Shown one piece after another: positions 7,673-13,965 of a stretch of DNA of 64,000 bases. Position numbers and translations under genes: made by a program. A model generated the notes under the pieces. The model did no database searches. It was not told where the DNA came from and saw nothing but the letters and a program-made list of their open reading frames with translations. Within the stretch, counting starts at the first letter, position 1, and every line of letters begins with the position of its first letter. Origin of the DNA: Acidobacteria bacterium Ga0077534 (GTDB lineage: Bacteria > Acidobacteriota > Blastocatellia > Pyrinomonadales > Pyrinomonadaceae); the NCBI GenBank assembly GCA_001464455.1, contig LNEI01000025.1:1-64000 (forward strand), read 5' to 3'.

Positions 7673-8562
7673 TCATCCCGTCCGTATACCTCTATCGCCT
7701 CAAGCTTAGACGGCTTGGTGCCTAGAAAGCGTTCGGCGACATTGGCAAATCTTTCGGCGGCATCGGTCACATAGAAGTGATCCAGATCGTCGCACAGGCG
7801 GCGTTTGCCTGACGGCGAGTTCGGGTTTGCCAAGCCCTTTTCTGTCAGCAGAGCGGCGACCTCGTCGGCGGTTGCTTCACCTGAATCTATTAGTCTAACA
7901 CCCTCGCCGACAGTCTGCTGGATGACATCCCGCAAGATCGGGTAATGCGTACACCCAAGCACGAGTGCGTCAGGTGCAAAAGCCTTCATCTGCTTCAAAT
8001 ACCGTTCGGCGATGGAAAAGGTTTCAGGCTCAGCCGTCCAACCCTCCTCAGCCAGCGGCACAAACAGCGGACAACTAGCCTGCATCACCTCAGCCTCAGG
8101 CGAAGCCCGCCGTATCGCCTCGACGTATGCATTACTCGCAACCGTCGCCTCGGTGGCGATCACGCCTATCTTAAGAGTGGTCGGTGGTCGGTGGCCAGTG
8201 GTCAGATCGGGCTTGTCTTTTTCTCCGACCACTGACCACTGGCCACTGGCCACTGCTCTCCTCCCGCCCGGCCCGATCACACCGACGACATCGATGCCGA
8301 TACGCTCTCTGATCTTTGGTAAAGCCAAAGCCGAAGCCGTGTTGCACGCAACGACGAGCATCTTGATGCCTCGCGAAGCGAGAAACTCGGAATTCTCCAG
8401 TGCATAACGCTCTACCGTCGCCAGAGACTTCGTCCCATAAGGCACCCGTGCCGTATCGCCCAAATAAACAAAATGCTCGTTCGGCAAACGGTCGTGCAAC
8501 GCACGATAGACCGTCAGCCCACCAACACCACTATCAAATATCCCTATCGGCAGCTCGTTCAT
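7645..8562 (-). CDS. murI: Glutamate racemase with an in-frame repeat-derived insertion
   Basis: Converts L- to D-glutamate for peptidoglycan, cytosolic. Motifs: FDSGVGG near residue 10, VPYGTKS, the first catalytic cysteine in VACNTASA (C73) and the second in GCTHYPIL. The protein has 305 residues, longer than the usual 260-280. The excess is at residues 104-129, between GVIGPGGRRAV and KIGVIATEATV, where homologues have about seven residues. This stretch (ASGQWSVVGEKDK, then PDLTTGHRPPTTL) is encoded by a palindromic heptamer array at 8175-8255. The rest of the enzyme looks intact, and the site lies in a surface loop between domains in known structures of the family, so activity is probably kept. 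The last codons and stop lie in a second heptamer array. Confidence 0.95.
   Translation of the reverse strand: MNELPIGIFDSGVGGLTVYRALHDRLPNEHFVYLGDTARVPYGTKSLATVERYALENSEFLASRGIKMLVVACNTASALALPKIRERIGIDVVGVIGPGGRRAVASGQWSVVGEKDKPDLTTGHRPPTTLKIGVIATEATVASNAYVEAIRRASPEAEVMQASCPLFVPLAEEGWTAEPETFSIAERYLKQMKAFAPDALVLGCTHYPILRDVIQQTVGEGVRLIDSGEATADEVAALLTEKGLANPNSPSGKRRLCDDLDHFYVTDAAERFANVAERFLGTKPSKLEAIEVYGRDEVRSGNVKM
8175..8255. repeat. Palindromic AGTGGYC heptamer array inside murI
   Basis: Left arm 8175-8204 consists of AGTGGTC, GGTGGTC, GGTGGCC, AGTGGTC units; right arm 8226-8255 has the reverse complement (GACCACT, GACCACT, GGCCACT, GGCCACT). The arms pair around a loop of about 20 nt. It adds 26 codons to murI without a frameshift. 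Confidence 0.85.
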
Positions 8563-8593
8563 CGAAGAATTAGACTATACACGACTGGCCCCA

Positions 8594-8660
8594 TCGTTTC
8601 ATACCGTTTCAGGCGTTCCATACCTGAACGGGTGGAACGCTGAGACGCTCAGACGCTTTG
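8594..8660. repeat. TGRRAC nonamer array (mixed hexamers)
   Basis: GTTTCA, GTTTCA, GTTCCA, then TGGAAC, TGAGAC and CAGAC motifs at about 9-10-nt spacing, between the murI start and the nested palindrome. Confidence 0.7.
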
Positions 8661-8667
8661 GTTTTAT

Positions 8668-8864
8668 GCCGCAGAGCGGCAACCGATTTTAGCCGTGGGT
8701 TTCAACCCACGGGACGCGTGTAATAATGATCCCGCGTCGCGTAGCGACGTGTCGAAACGTGAACGTGAGCGGTCAATCCGATCCGTCGCTACGCGACGTG
8801 GATGCTTTTTCACCGCTTACCGTGGGTTGAAACCCACGGCTAAATTCGGGTGCCGCTCTGCGGC
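8668..8864. repeat. 197-bp nested palindrome element
   Basis: Three pairs of motifs are placed symmetrically about 8766: GCCGCAGAGCGGC (8668-8680) with GCCGCTCTGCGGC (8852-8864); CCGTGGGTTTCAACCCACGG (8693-8712) with CCGTGGGTTGAAACCCACGG (8820-8839); CGTCGCGTAGCGACG (8735-8749) with CGTCGCTACGCGACG (8784-8798). Each motif is itself a near-palindrome, so the DNA can form either six small hairpins or one large cruciform. It fills the gap upstream of fabG; the plus-strand ORF read through it is not credible. Confidence 0.9.
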
Positions 8865-8884
8865 ATTAAACCAACACGTACCCC

Positions 8885-8938
8885 CGTTTCAGCGTTTTCA
8901 CCCGTCTCACCTTGAAACGATGAGACGCTGAGACGTTC
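8885..8938. repeat. TGRRAC nonamer array
   Basis: GTTTCA, GTTTTCA and GTCTCA, then TGAAAC, TGAGAC and TGAGAC, a short hairpin array 40 nt before fabG. Confidence 0.7.
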
Positions 8939-8976
8939 GATTTAGCGATCTGCGATGTAGTAAACTGACTCCTCGT

Positions 8977-9732
8977 ATGAGCAACAAACAATTTGAAAGA
9001 AGATCGGCGATCGTGACCGGTGGAACGCGTGGGATAGGCAAGGCTATCGTGCTGGAGCTGGCTCGTGGCGGGGCGAATGTGGCTTTTAACTACTCGAAGA
9101 GTGCCGATGAGGCGGAAAAGCTGAAAGCTGAGGTCGAATCACTTGGGGTGAAGGCATATGCGGCTCAGTGCGATGTTGCCAGTACCGAGGCTTCGGCGGA
9201 GTTTGTAAAAGCGGTCGTGGCGGAGTTTGGCACGGTCGACTACCTCGTCAACAACGCCGGGATCACGCGTGACCAGCTCATTCTTCGCATGAAAGAGGAA
9301 GATTGGGATGCGGTCATCGACACCAACCTGAAAGGTGCGTGGAACTTCTCAAAAGCCGCTATCAGGCCGATGATGAAGAACGAGAACGGCGGTTCGATAC
9401 TGAATATCTCGTCGATTTCAGGCGTCGTCGGTATGCTCGGGCAATCTAATTACTCTGCCTCAAAAGCCGGAATGATCGGCCTGACAAAATCGCTCGCCAA
9501 AGAGGTGGCCAGCCGCAAAATAACCGTCAACGCCCTAGCTCTCGGCCTCATCGAAACCGAAATGGCCGCCGAGATGAACGCCGACTACCGCGAAAAGATC
9601 CTAGCCTCGATCCCGCTCGGACGGCTCGGAAACGTACAGGAAGTAGCCGAAATAGCGTGCTTTATGCTCTCGCCGTCCGCAGCATACATCACCGGACAGG
9701 TTATCCAGCCGGATGGGGGAGTGGCAATTTGA
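8977..9732 (+). CDS. fabG: 3-oxoacyl-ACP reductase (SDR family)
   Basis: NADPH-dependent reduction of 3-oxoacyl-ACP in fatty-acid elongation; cytosolic tetramer. 251 residues, normal length. Classical SDR motifs: Rossmann TGGTRGIG at about residues 14-21, the CDV segment, NNAG near 90, and the catalytic Ser-Tyr-Lys triad in ISSISG and YSASKAG (Y about 155, K about 159). The family's C-terminal GQVIQPDGGVAI is present. SDR enzymes are hard to assign to one substrate, but the close match to FabG spacing supports this call. There is no Shine-Dalgarno; the leader is repeat DNA. The TGA stop touches the left inverted unit of the four-helix-bundle cassette. Confidence 0.9.
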   Translation: MSNKQFERRSAIVTGGTRGIGKAIVLELARGGANVAFNYSKSADEAEKLKAEVESLGVKAYAAQCDVASTEASAEFVKAVVAEFGTVDYLVNNAGITRDQLILRMKEEDWDAVIDTNLKGAWNFSKAAIRPMMKNENGGSILNISSISGVVGMLGQSNYSASKAGMIGLTKSLAKEVASRKITVNALALGLIETEMAAEMNADYREKILASIPLGRLGNVQEVAEIACFMLSPSAAYITGQVIQPDGGVAI

Positions 9733-9762
9733 AGGCAAAAGGCTAAAGGCAAAAGGCAAAAA
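9732..9762 (+). repeat. 31-bp A-rich unit, left inverted copy flanking the four-helix-bundle gene
   Basis: AAGGCAAAAGGCTAAAGGC plus the rest of a 31-mer that recurs in inverted orientation at 10183-10213 with one mismatch. It begins at the last base of the fabG stop codon. Confidence 0.9.
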
Positions 9763-9774
9763 TTGGGGAGCGAG

Positions 9775-10170
9775 ATGGATGATCGGGAGTTGGTGAAGCG
9801 GAACGCTGATGGGACGGCATGGGACATTAGAGAACGAGCTTTCGAGTTTGCCGTGCGTATCGTAAAGCTTTGCCAAGCCCTCGAAAAGCAGAATGTTGGC
9901 CGGACGATGATCACCCAGTTGCTCAAATCAGGAACGTCGATCGGAGCTAATCTTGAGGAAGCACAAGGAGGACAGACGAAACCGGACTTCGTGACCAAGA
10001 ATGCAATATCGCTTAAGGAAGCCCGTGAGTCAAAGTACTGGCTGAGAGTGATTCTGGCCTCGTACAATCTGGAAAAGTCGATCCAAATCGAGGTAATGGC
10101 CCTAAAAGATGAAGCCCAACAACTTGCAGCAATAATCGGCTCCATAATAGTCAACGCCAAAAGACCGTAG
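9775..10170 (+). CDS. Four-helix-bundle protein (23S rRNA intervening-sequence family)
   Basis: 131 residues from ATG 9775, which has GGGGAG four nt upstream; a TTG at 9763 would add MGSE and is less likely. The sequence matches the IVS/S23 four-helix-bundle family: FEFAVRIVKLCQALEK, VGRTMITQLLKSGTSIGANLEEAQ, KPDFVTKNAISLKEARESKYWLR, and a last helix ending ELAAIIGSIIV-like (QQLAAIIGSIIVNAK). Members are found in 23S rRNA intervening sequences and, as the Avd protein, in diversity-generating retroelements; biochemical role of stand-alone copies is not established. It is enclosed by two 31-bp inverted A-rich units (9732-9762, 10183-10213) and fits exactly between the fabG stop and the rhomboid start, suggesting insertion as a cassette. 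No reverse transcriptase is nearby, so a retroelement role is not supported. Confidence 0.88.
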   Translation: MDDRELVKRNADGTAWDIRERAFEFAVRIVKLCQALEKQNVGRTMITQLLKSGTSIGANLEEAQGGQTKPDFVTKNAISLKEARESKYWLRVILASYNLEKSIQIEVMALKDEAQQLAAIIGSIIVNAKRP

Positions 10171-10182
10171 AATCCGCCACTT

Positions 10183-10213
10183 TTTTTGCCTTTTACCTTT
10201 AGCCTTTTGCCTT
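10183..10213 (-). repeat. 31-bp A-rich unit, right inverted copy flanking the four-helix-bundle gene
   Basis: Reverse complement of 9732-9762 with a single difference (position 19). It ends five nt before the rhomboid ATG, so it forms the whole leader of that gene. Confidence 0.9.
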
Positions 10214-10218
10214 AATTC

Positions 10219-10953
10219 ATGTCACTGCAATACCAAACCGACCAAGACCCGCCCGAAGAGCCGCAGGCCGAATACATCACTGTCCGTCCGCCTGTGCCTA
10301 TTTACACGATCCTGATGGTCGGACTGACGGCGGTTGTGTTTGCGGTGCAGCTCGCGGCCGGGTTTGAGGTTTCGACGGCGGCGGTTAGCTTTGACAAGCT
10401 GATGTTTACCGCTCAGCACGAGTACTGGCGGATATTGACGGGAGCGACGGTACACGGCGGGCTGCTGCATGTGGCGATGAACGGGTATGCGTTCTACATG
10501 TTCGGCAAGATCACCGAAACGATATCGAACCGTGCTCATCTTGCCATCGTTTTTCTACTGGCAGCGGTCGGCGGCGGTGTTTTGAGCCTTATCTTTTTGC
10601 CCGAGGGCAGCTCGGTCGGAGCCTCGGGCGGGATACTCGGGATAGTGGGATATCTGACCGTGTATGCGTTTCGCCGAAGGCAGTTCATCTCGAAGGAGTT
10701 TCGCAAGTCGCTGCTTATCAACATCGGCTTCATCCTCATCTTCGGCCTGTTCCTCTTCGACCGCATCGACAACTACGCCCACATCGGCGGCCTCCTCGCC
10801 GGTGCCCTCTATGGCCTCGTCCAGATACCGTCAAACGAATACACCGACCCGCGTGAAGCAGGCAAATTCACCGAAATAGCCGGCATCGCCAGCCTCGGCA
10901 TCTATCTGGCGGCAGGAGTGTTCGCGATCTTGTTGATGCTGAGAGTGGTTTAA
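10219..10953 (+). CDS. Rhomboid family intramembrane serine protease
   Basis: 244 residues, predicted six or more membrane segments. Cleaves transmembrane helices of substrate proteins within the membrane. Visible motifs: WRILTGATVHGGLLHVAMN (the HxxxN helix), the catalytic serine in GASGG (S about 136) and the catalytic histidine in NYAHIGGLLAGALYG (about 188). An N-terminal cytosolic stretch precedes the first TM (IYTILMVGLTAVVFAVQLAA). A final TM lies at the C-terminus. The start ATG follows directly on the right A-rich unit, with no Shine-Dalgarno. Substrates unknown. Confidence 0.93.
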   Translation: MSLQYQTDQDPPEEPQAEYITVRPPVPIYTILMVGLTAVVFAVQLAAGFEVSTAAVSFDKLMFTAQHEYWRILTGATVHGGLLHVAMNGYAFYMFGKITETISNRAHLAIVFLLAAVGGGVLSLIFLPEGSSVGASGGILGIVGYLTVYAFRRRQFISKEFRKSLLINIGFILIFGLFLFDRIDNYAHIGGLLAGALYGLVQIPSNEYTDPREAGKFTEIAGIASLGIYLAAGVFAILLMLRVV

Positions 10954-10957
10954 GGTG

Positions 10958-10988
10958 AAGGCAAAAGGCGAAAGGTAAAAGGCAAAAA
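10958..10988 (+). repeat. 31-bp A-rich unit after the rhomboid gene
   Basis: Same 31-mer as at 9732, differing at positions 13 and 19. An inverted, partly degenerate partner lies at 11893-11919, so the repeat-filled gap between rhomboid and trmB also has inverted A-rich ends. Confidence 0.85.
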
Positions 10989-10990
10989 GC

Positions 10991-11100
10991 GTTTCAGTGC
11001 GTTTCAGTCGTTTCAGTCGTTTCACTCTGAAACGGTGAAACGGTGAAACGGGTGAACAGTGAAGCATCCCACTCGTCCCGCTCTGGGATGGTGGGACGAG
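10991..11100. repeat. TGRRAC nonamer array (GTTTCA and TCCCA types)
   Basis: Four GTTTCAGTC-type units, then three TGAAAC units forming the return arm, followed by ATCCCACTCGTCCC and GGGATGGTGGGACGAG, a second small hairpin of the GGGAC hexamer type. Confidence 0.85.
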
Positions 11101-11124
11101 AACGGAATGAACAAAGAAGAGATC

Positions 11125-11169
11125 TAGCTCCGTAGGAGGTCGCAAGGATAGGTCGCTCCTACGGAGCTA
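11125..11169. repeat. Perfect 14-bp inverted repeat (TAGCTCCGTAGGAG)
   Basis: TAGCTCCGTAGGAG at 11125-11138 and CTCCTACGGAGCTA at 11156-11169 are perfect complements around a 17-nt loop. A third, altered arm (GCTCCTAGCGGAGCTA) follows at 11205-11220. Confidence 0.8.
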
Positions 11170-11237
11170 GGTTCCTTAACAGCTTTTGCGACTACAGACA
11201 GACCGCTCCTAGCGGAGCTATCGAAATGCAAAACCAC

Positions 11238-11300
11238 CGTCCCATATCGTCTAACACCGTCTCAGTCGTCTCAGGGTGAGATGGTGAGACGGATGCAACG
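11238..11300. repeat. TGRRAC nonamer array
   Basis: GTCCCA, then GTCTCA twice, turning at GGGTGAGAT and TGAGAC. Short hairpin. Confidence 0.7.
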
Positions 11301-11309
11301 CCCTTCATG

Positions 11310-11490
11310 AATCGACGTAGTTCTTATTTATATTTTAAAGATAATAGATAGATAGCTTTGCCTTGGTCGCGATAGGTATTAGCGTGATCTAGTCTCTAAA
11401 TATATATATATATAGTTATATAGATATAAGATAGAAGGAACTAGTTTATATTACGTAGAAGGAAGTTAGGTCGACTTTACGTAAACATGT
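11310..11490. other. Second AT-rich core between nonamer arrays
   Basis: Low-GC stretch with ATATATATATATAG near 11400, tandem ATAGATAGATAG near 11341, TACGTAG near 11452 and TTTACGTAAA near 11476. Composition and motif content parallel 6546-6700, and both are enclosed by nonamer arrays. Confidence 0.6.
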
Positions 11491-11494
11491 AGTC

Positions 11495-11593
11495 TGTCTC
11501 ACCCTGAAAAGACTGAAAAGACTGAAACGACTGAAACGACTGAAACGGATGAGACACCTGAGACGATCATCCCGCCATGGAACCAATGGAACG
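11495..11593. repeat. TGRRAC nonamer array (mostly TGAAAC)
   Basis: GTCTCACC followed by six TGAAA(A/C) units at nine-nt spacing, then TGAGACACC, TGAGACGATCATCCCGCC and TGGAAC motifs. Array ends directly at the second 114-bp hairpin repeat. Confidence 0.8.
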
Positions 11594-11706
11594 AATGCAA
11601 AAGCCCGACCGTGAGGAAGGGCGATACCTCCAACGTGGTCTGTACCCGAAGGGTGATGCTCCGAACGTTCGCGTACCGCCATTACTCACGTGCGGGTTTT
11701 CGCAAC
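11592..11706. repeat. 114-bp hairpin repeat, copy 2
   Basis: Matches 3229-3343 with three mismatches in 114 positions. The copies are 8.4 kb apart, in the same orientation, and both have nonamer arrays on each side. Confidence 0.9.
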
Positions 11707-11708
11707 CT

Positions 11709-11892
11709 TGTCTCATCCCTCTCCCCTTTCATCCCACTCATCCCACTCGTCCCACCATCCCAGAGCGGGACAGGTGGGACAGGTTTTTTGCCTTGCACCT
11801 TTTGCCGTGAATCTTCCTTTTGCGATAATTTCCGTTTCACCCGTTTCACCGTTTCAGACTGAAACACCTGAAACACTGAAACGCACTGAAAC
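11709..11892. repeat. TGRRAC nonamer array (TCCCA and GTTTCA types) with A-rich units
   Basis: ATCCCACTC, ATCCCACTC, GTCCCACC, then AGCGGGAC and GGTGGGAC form one hairpin. A TTTTTTGCCTTGCACC stretch is a degenerate inverted A-rich unit (about 11784-11808). GTTTCACCC, GTTTCACC, GTTTCA, then TGAAAC four times form a second hairpin. Confidence 0.8.
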
Positions 11893-11919
11893 ACTTTTCG
11901 CCTTTTACCTTTCGCCTTG
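11893..11919 (-). repeat. Degenerate inverted A-rich unit before trmB
   Basis: Reverse complement reads AAGGCGAAAGGTAAAAGGCG, which matches positions 8 onward of the unit at 10958 with about two differences. It abuts the trmB start. Confidence 0.7.
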
Positions 11920-11926
11920 ATCCTTT

Positions 11927-12568
11927 ATGCCCAGAGTCCGAGTTCACCAGCACGTCAATCCGCTTTCGCCTTACTATCGGCAGCAGCCGGAGCCGGTTGA
12001 TCTGGCGGTATTTGCTGACCCTGAGAGGCCGCTTCATCTGGATATAGGGTGTGCACGCGGGCGGTTTATTCTGCGAATGGCGATGGCCGAACCGGAATGG
12101 AACTTCCTCGGTGTCGAGATACGCGAACCGCTTGTCACCGAAGCGAACCAGATCGCCGGCGAAGAGAGCCTGACCAATCTGCACTACTATTTCTGCAACG
12201 CCATGCTCTGGCTCGACCACCTGCTCGAACGCATTCCCGAAGGCCGTCTGCAGATGGTCACCATCCAGTTTCCTGACCCTTGGTTCAAAAAAAGACACGC
12301 GAAACGCCGCATGGTCAACGCCGAACTGGTCGAAGCCGTTGTCAATAAGCTGGCGGATGCGGGCAAGGTCTTTGTCCAAACTGATCTAGAGTTCCTTGCC
12401 GAAGAGATGTTCGCCCTGTTTCGGGAAAGGCCGGAGCTCATCGAACACCCGATCGAAGATAATCCTTTCCCTATAAAGACCGAGAGGGAAAAAGCAGTCG
12501 AAGATAAGCAACTGCCGGTTTACCGAACGCTGTTCCAGAAAAACGCAGGATCCCCAACCGGTACCTGA
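11927..12568 (+). CDS. trmB: tRNA (guanine-N7-)-methyltransferase
   Basis: Methylates G46 of tRNAs with S-adenosylmethionine; cytosolic. 213 residues, normal. Motifs: LDIGCARGRFI (SAM motif I), NFLGVEIREPLV, the family signature TIQFPDPWFKKRHAKRRMV, and the C-terminal substrate region PIKTEREKAVEDK-QLPVYRTLFQK, here with the typical TxxE core. ATG 11927 is the only sensible start; no Shine-Dalgarno precedes it, as the leader is repeat sequence. Confidence 0.95.
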   Translation: MPRVRVHQHVNPLSPYYRQQPEPVDLAVFADPERPLHLDIGCARGRFILRMAMAEPEWNFLGVEIREPLVTEANQIAGEESLTNLHYYFCNAMLWLDHLLERIPEGRLQMVTIQFPDPWFKKRHAKRRMVNAELVEAVVNKLADAGKVFVQTDLEFLAEEMFALFRERPELIEHPIEDNPFPIKTEREKAVEDKQLPVYRTLFQKNAGSPTGT

Positions 12569-12702
12569 CATCCTGACGCGGGTTTTTGTCATCTATTTGC
12601 CTGAGACGAGTGAAAAGAAGAGTGTTATCATCAAGGTCATTGCTAACCTTGAGCCGAGTCATTGGTTGGTGTGCAGATCTTGTGAGTAACTCGGAGGTAC
12701 GT

Positions 12703-13236
12703 ATGAAACCCTTATTTTTTATTGTGACCGCCTTGTTTATGTTTGGCACCGCAGTGTTTGCTCAGCCGCGGCCTGCGGACAAGGCAGCCGCCGTTCCGGC
12801 AAATGCTCCGACGTCATACGAAGCCCGTTACGAGGGTGGGTTGTTCGGGGCGAGTAAGAAAGAGAATGGGACGCTCATCTTTGATGATGCGAACGAACGA
12901 GTCGTTTTCAACCGTGAAGGCAAAGAGATGTTCTCGATACCGTATTCGTCGCTGATCATGGTCTATCCTGACTCGAAGGACAGCGTTCCGCAGGCGGGAA
13001 AGGTCATCAGCCACATTCCGCTACCGGGAGCCGGCCTCGCAAACCTCTTGAACAAGAGTACAAAATACGCGAACATGACGTTCGAGGACCCGGATATTCA
13101 GGCGAACGGAACCGCGAGTTTTCGTTTCAAGGACAAAGATAAGCTACTGCTCTTCATAAACTCGCTCGGAGCCAAGGCGAAAATGAAGCAACGCGGAGAC
13201 GCTTTCTATAGGCCTCGAACCGGGGCGACATTCTAA
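12703..13236 (+). CDS. Secreted protein of unknown function
   Basis: 177 residues from ATG 12703, which has CGGAGG at good spacing. An upstream in-frame GTG-type extension has no ribosome site and would put the signal peptide inside the protein. Residues 1-22 are a signal peptide (FFIVTALFMFGTAVFA, then QPRP). The mature part is beta-rich (YEARYEGGLFGASKKENGTL, NERVVFNREGKEMFSIPYSS, MTFEDPDIQANGTASFRF) and resembles a PH-like fold in pattern only. No family recognised. Its stop overlaps the convergent rsmE stop by four nt. Confidence 0.75.
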   Translation: MKPLFFIVTALFMFGTAVFAQPRPADKAAAVPANAPTSYEARYEGGLFGASKKENGTLIFDDANERVVFNREGKEMFSIPYSSLIMVYPDSKDSVPQAGKVISHIPLPGAGLANLLNKSTKYANMTFEDPDIQANGTASFRFKDKDKLLLFINSLGAKAKMKQRGDAFYRPRTGATF

Positions 13237-13952
13237 TTTAGATCGCCGTACCGGTGCTGCAGAATAGCTATCAAAGCGATCGAGGCCGTTTCCGCTCTAA
13301 GAATCCGGCCTCCGAGCGTGATAACGCCGATCCCTTTCTCACGGGCCATCTTTAATTCCAGATCATCCCAACCGCCTTTCGGCCCGATCAAGGCGGTTAT
13401 TTTTTTGTCCACCTTGACGTGATCGAATCCAGAGCCCTCACGTTCGGAGAACATCACGACGCTCTCGTCCGAAATCTCCGCTATCACCTGCTCGAAAGTA
13501 GCTGGCTCCGCAACCTCCATCAGTCGTGCACGACCGCATTGTTTGGTCGCTTCCATCGCGATCCGGCTCCAACGCACCATCCGTTTCGCAGCGTCTTTTG
13601 CCTTTACATCTCCGCGGATAGTTTGAAGTGGGATGAGCCTGGTCACACCAAGCTCGACGGATTTCTGAATGACCAGATCGTACTTGTCGCCATTCAAGAC
13701 CGTTGCAGCAAGCGTTATTTCGCAAGGGGATTCGGGCGAAGACGGAACGGTTTTTTCAATTATCGTCAGGGTCGCGTCCCTTTTCCCGATGTCAGAGATG
13801 ACACACCTAAACTCACTTCCAACACCATCAAACACAGACACTGTATCCCCTGACTTCAACCGCAAAACATCCCGCAGGTGGCGGGTCTCATCGGCGTCGA
13901 GTTTCACACTGGCGGTTTCAAAACTCGTTGGTGGTGCAAAAAATCTATGCAT
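13233..13952 (-). CDS. rsmE: 16S rRNA (uracil1498-N3)-methyltransferase
   Basis: SPOUT-class enzyme that methylates U1498 of 16S rRNA. 239 residues. The N-terminal PUA-like domain (MHRFFAPPTSFETASVKLDADETRHLRDVLRLKSGDTVSVFDGVG pattern, seen here in pieces) is followed by the knotted catalytic core: KSVELGVTRLIPLQT, ERW-like region (RMVRWSRIAMEATKQCGR), IGPKGGW and LGGRILRAETA. The usual IGPEGG reads IGPKGG, a mild change. The start is 13 nt after the stop of the cupin-like gene on the same strand, so they are likely co-transcribed. Confidence 0.93.
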   Translation of the reverse strand: MHRFFAPPTSFETASVKLDADETRHLRDVLRLKSGDTVSVFDGVGSEFRCVISDIGKRDATLTIIEKTVPSSPESPCEITLAATVLNGDKYDLVIQKSVELGVTRLIPLQTIRGDVKAKDAAKRMVRWSRIAMEATKQCGRARLMEVAEPATFEQVIAEISDESVVMFSEREGSGFDHVKVDKKITALIGPKGGWDDLELKMAREKGIGVITLGGRILRAETASIALIAILQHRYGDLN

Positions 13953-13965
13953 TTCGTTTCAATTG

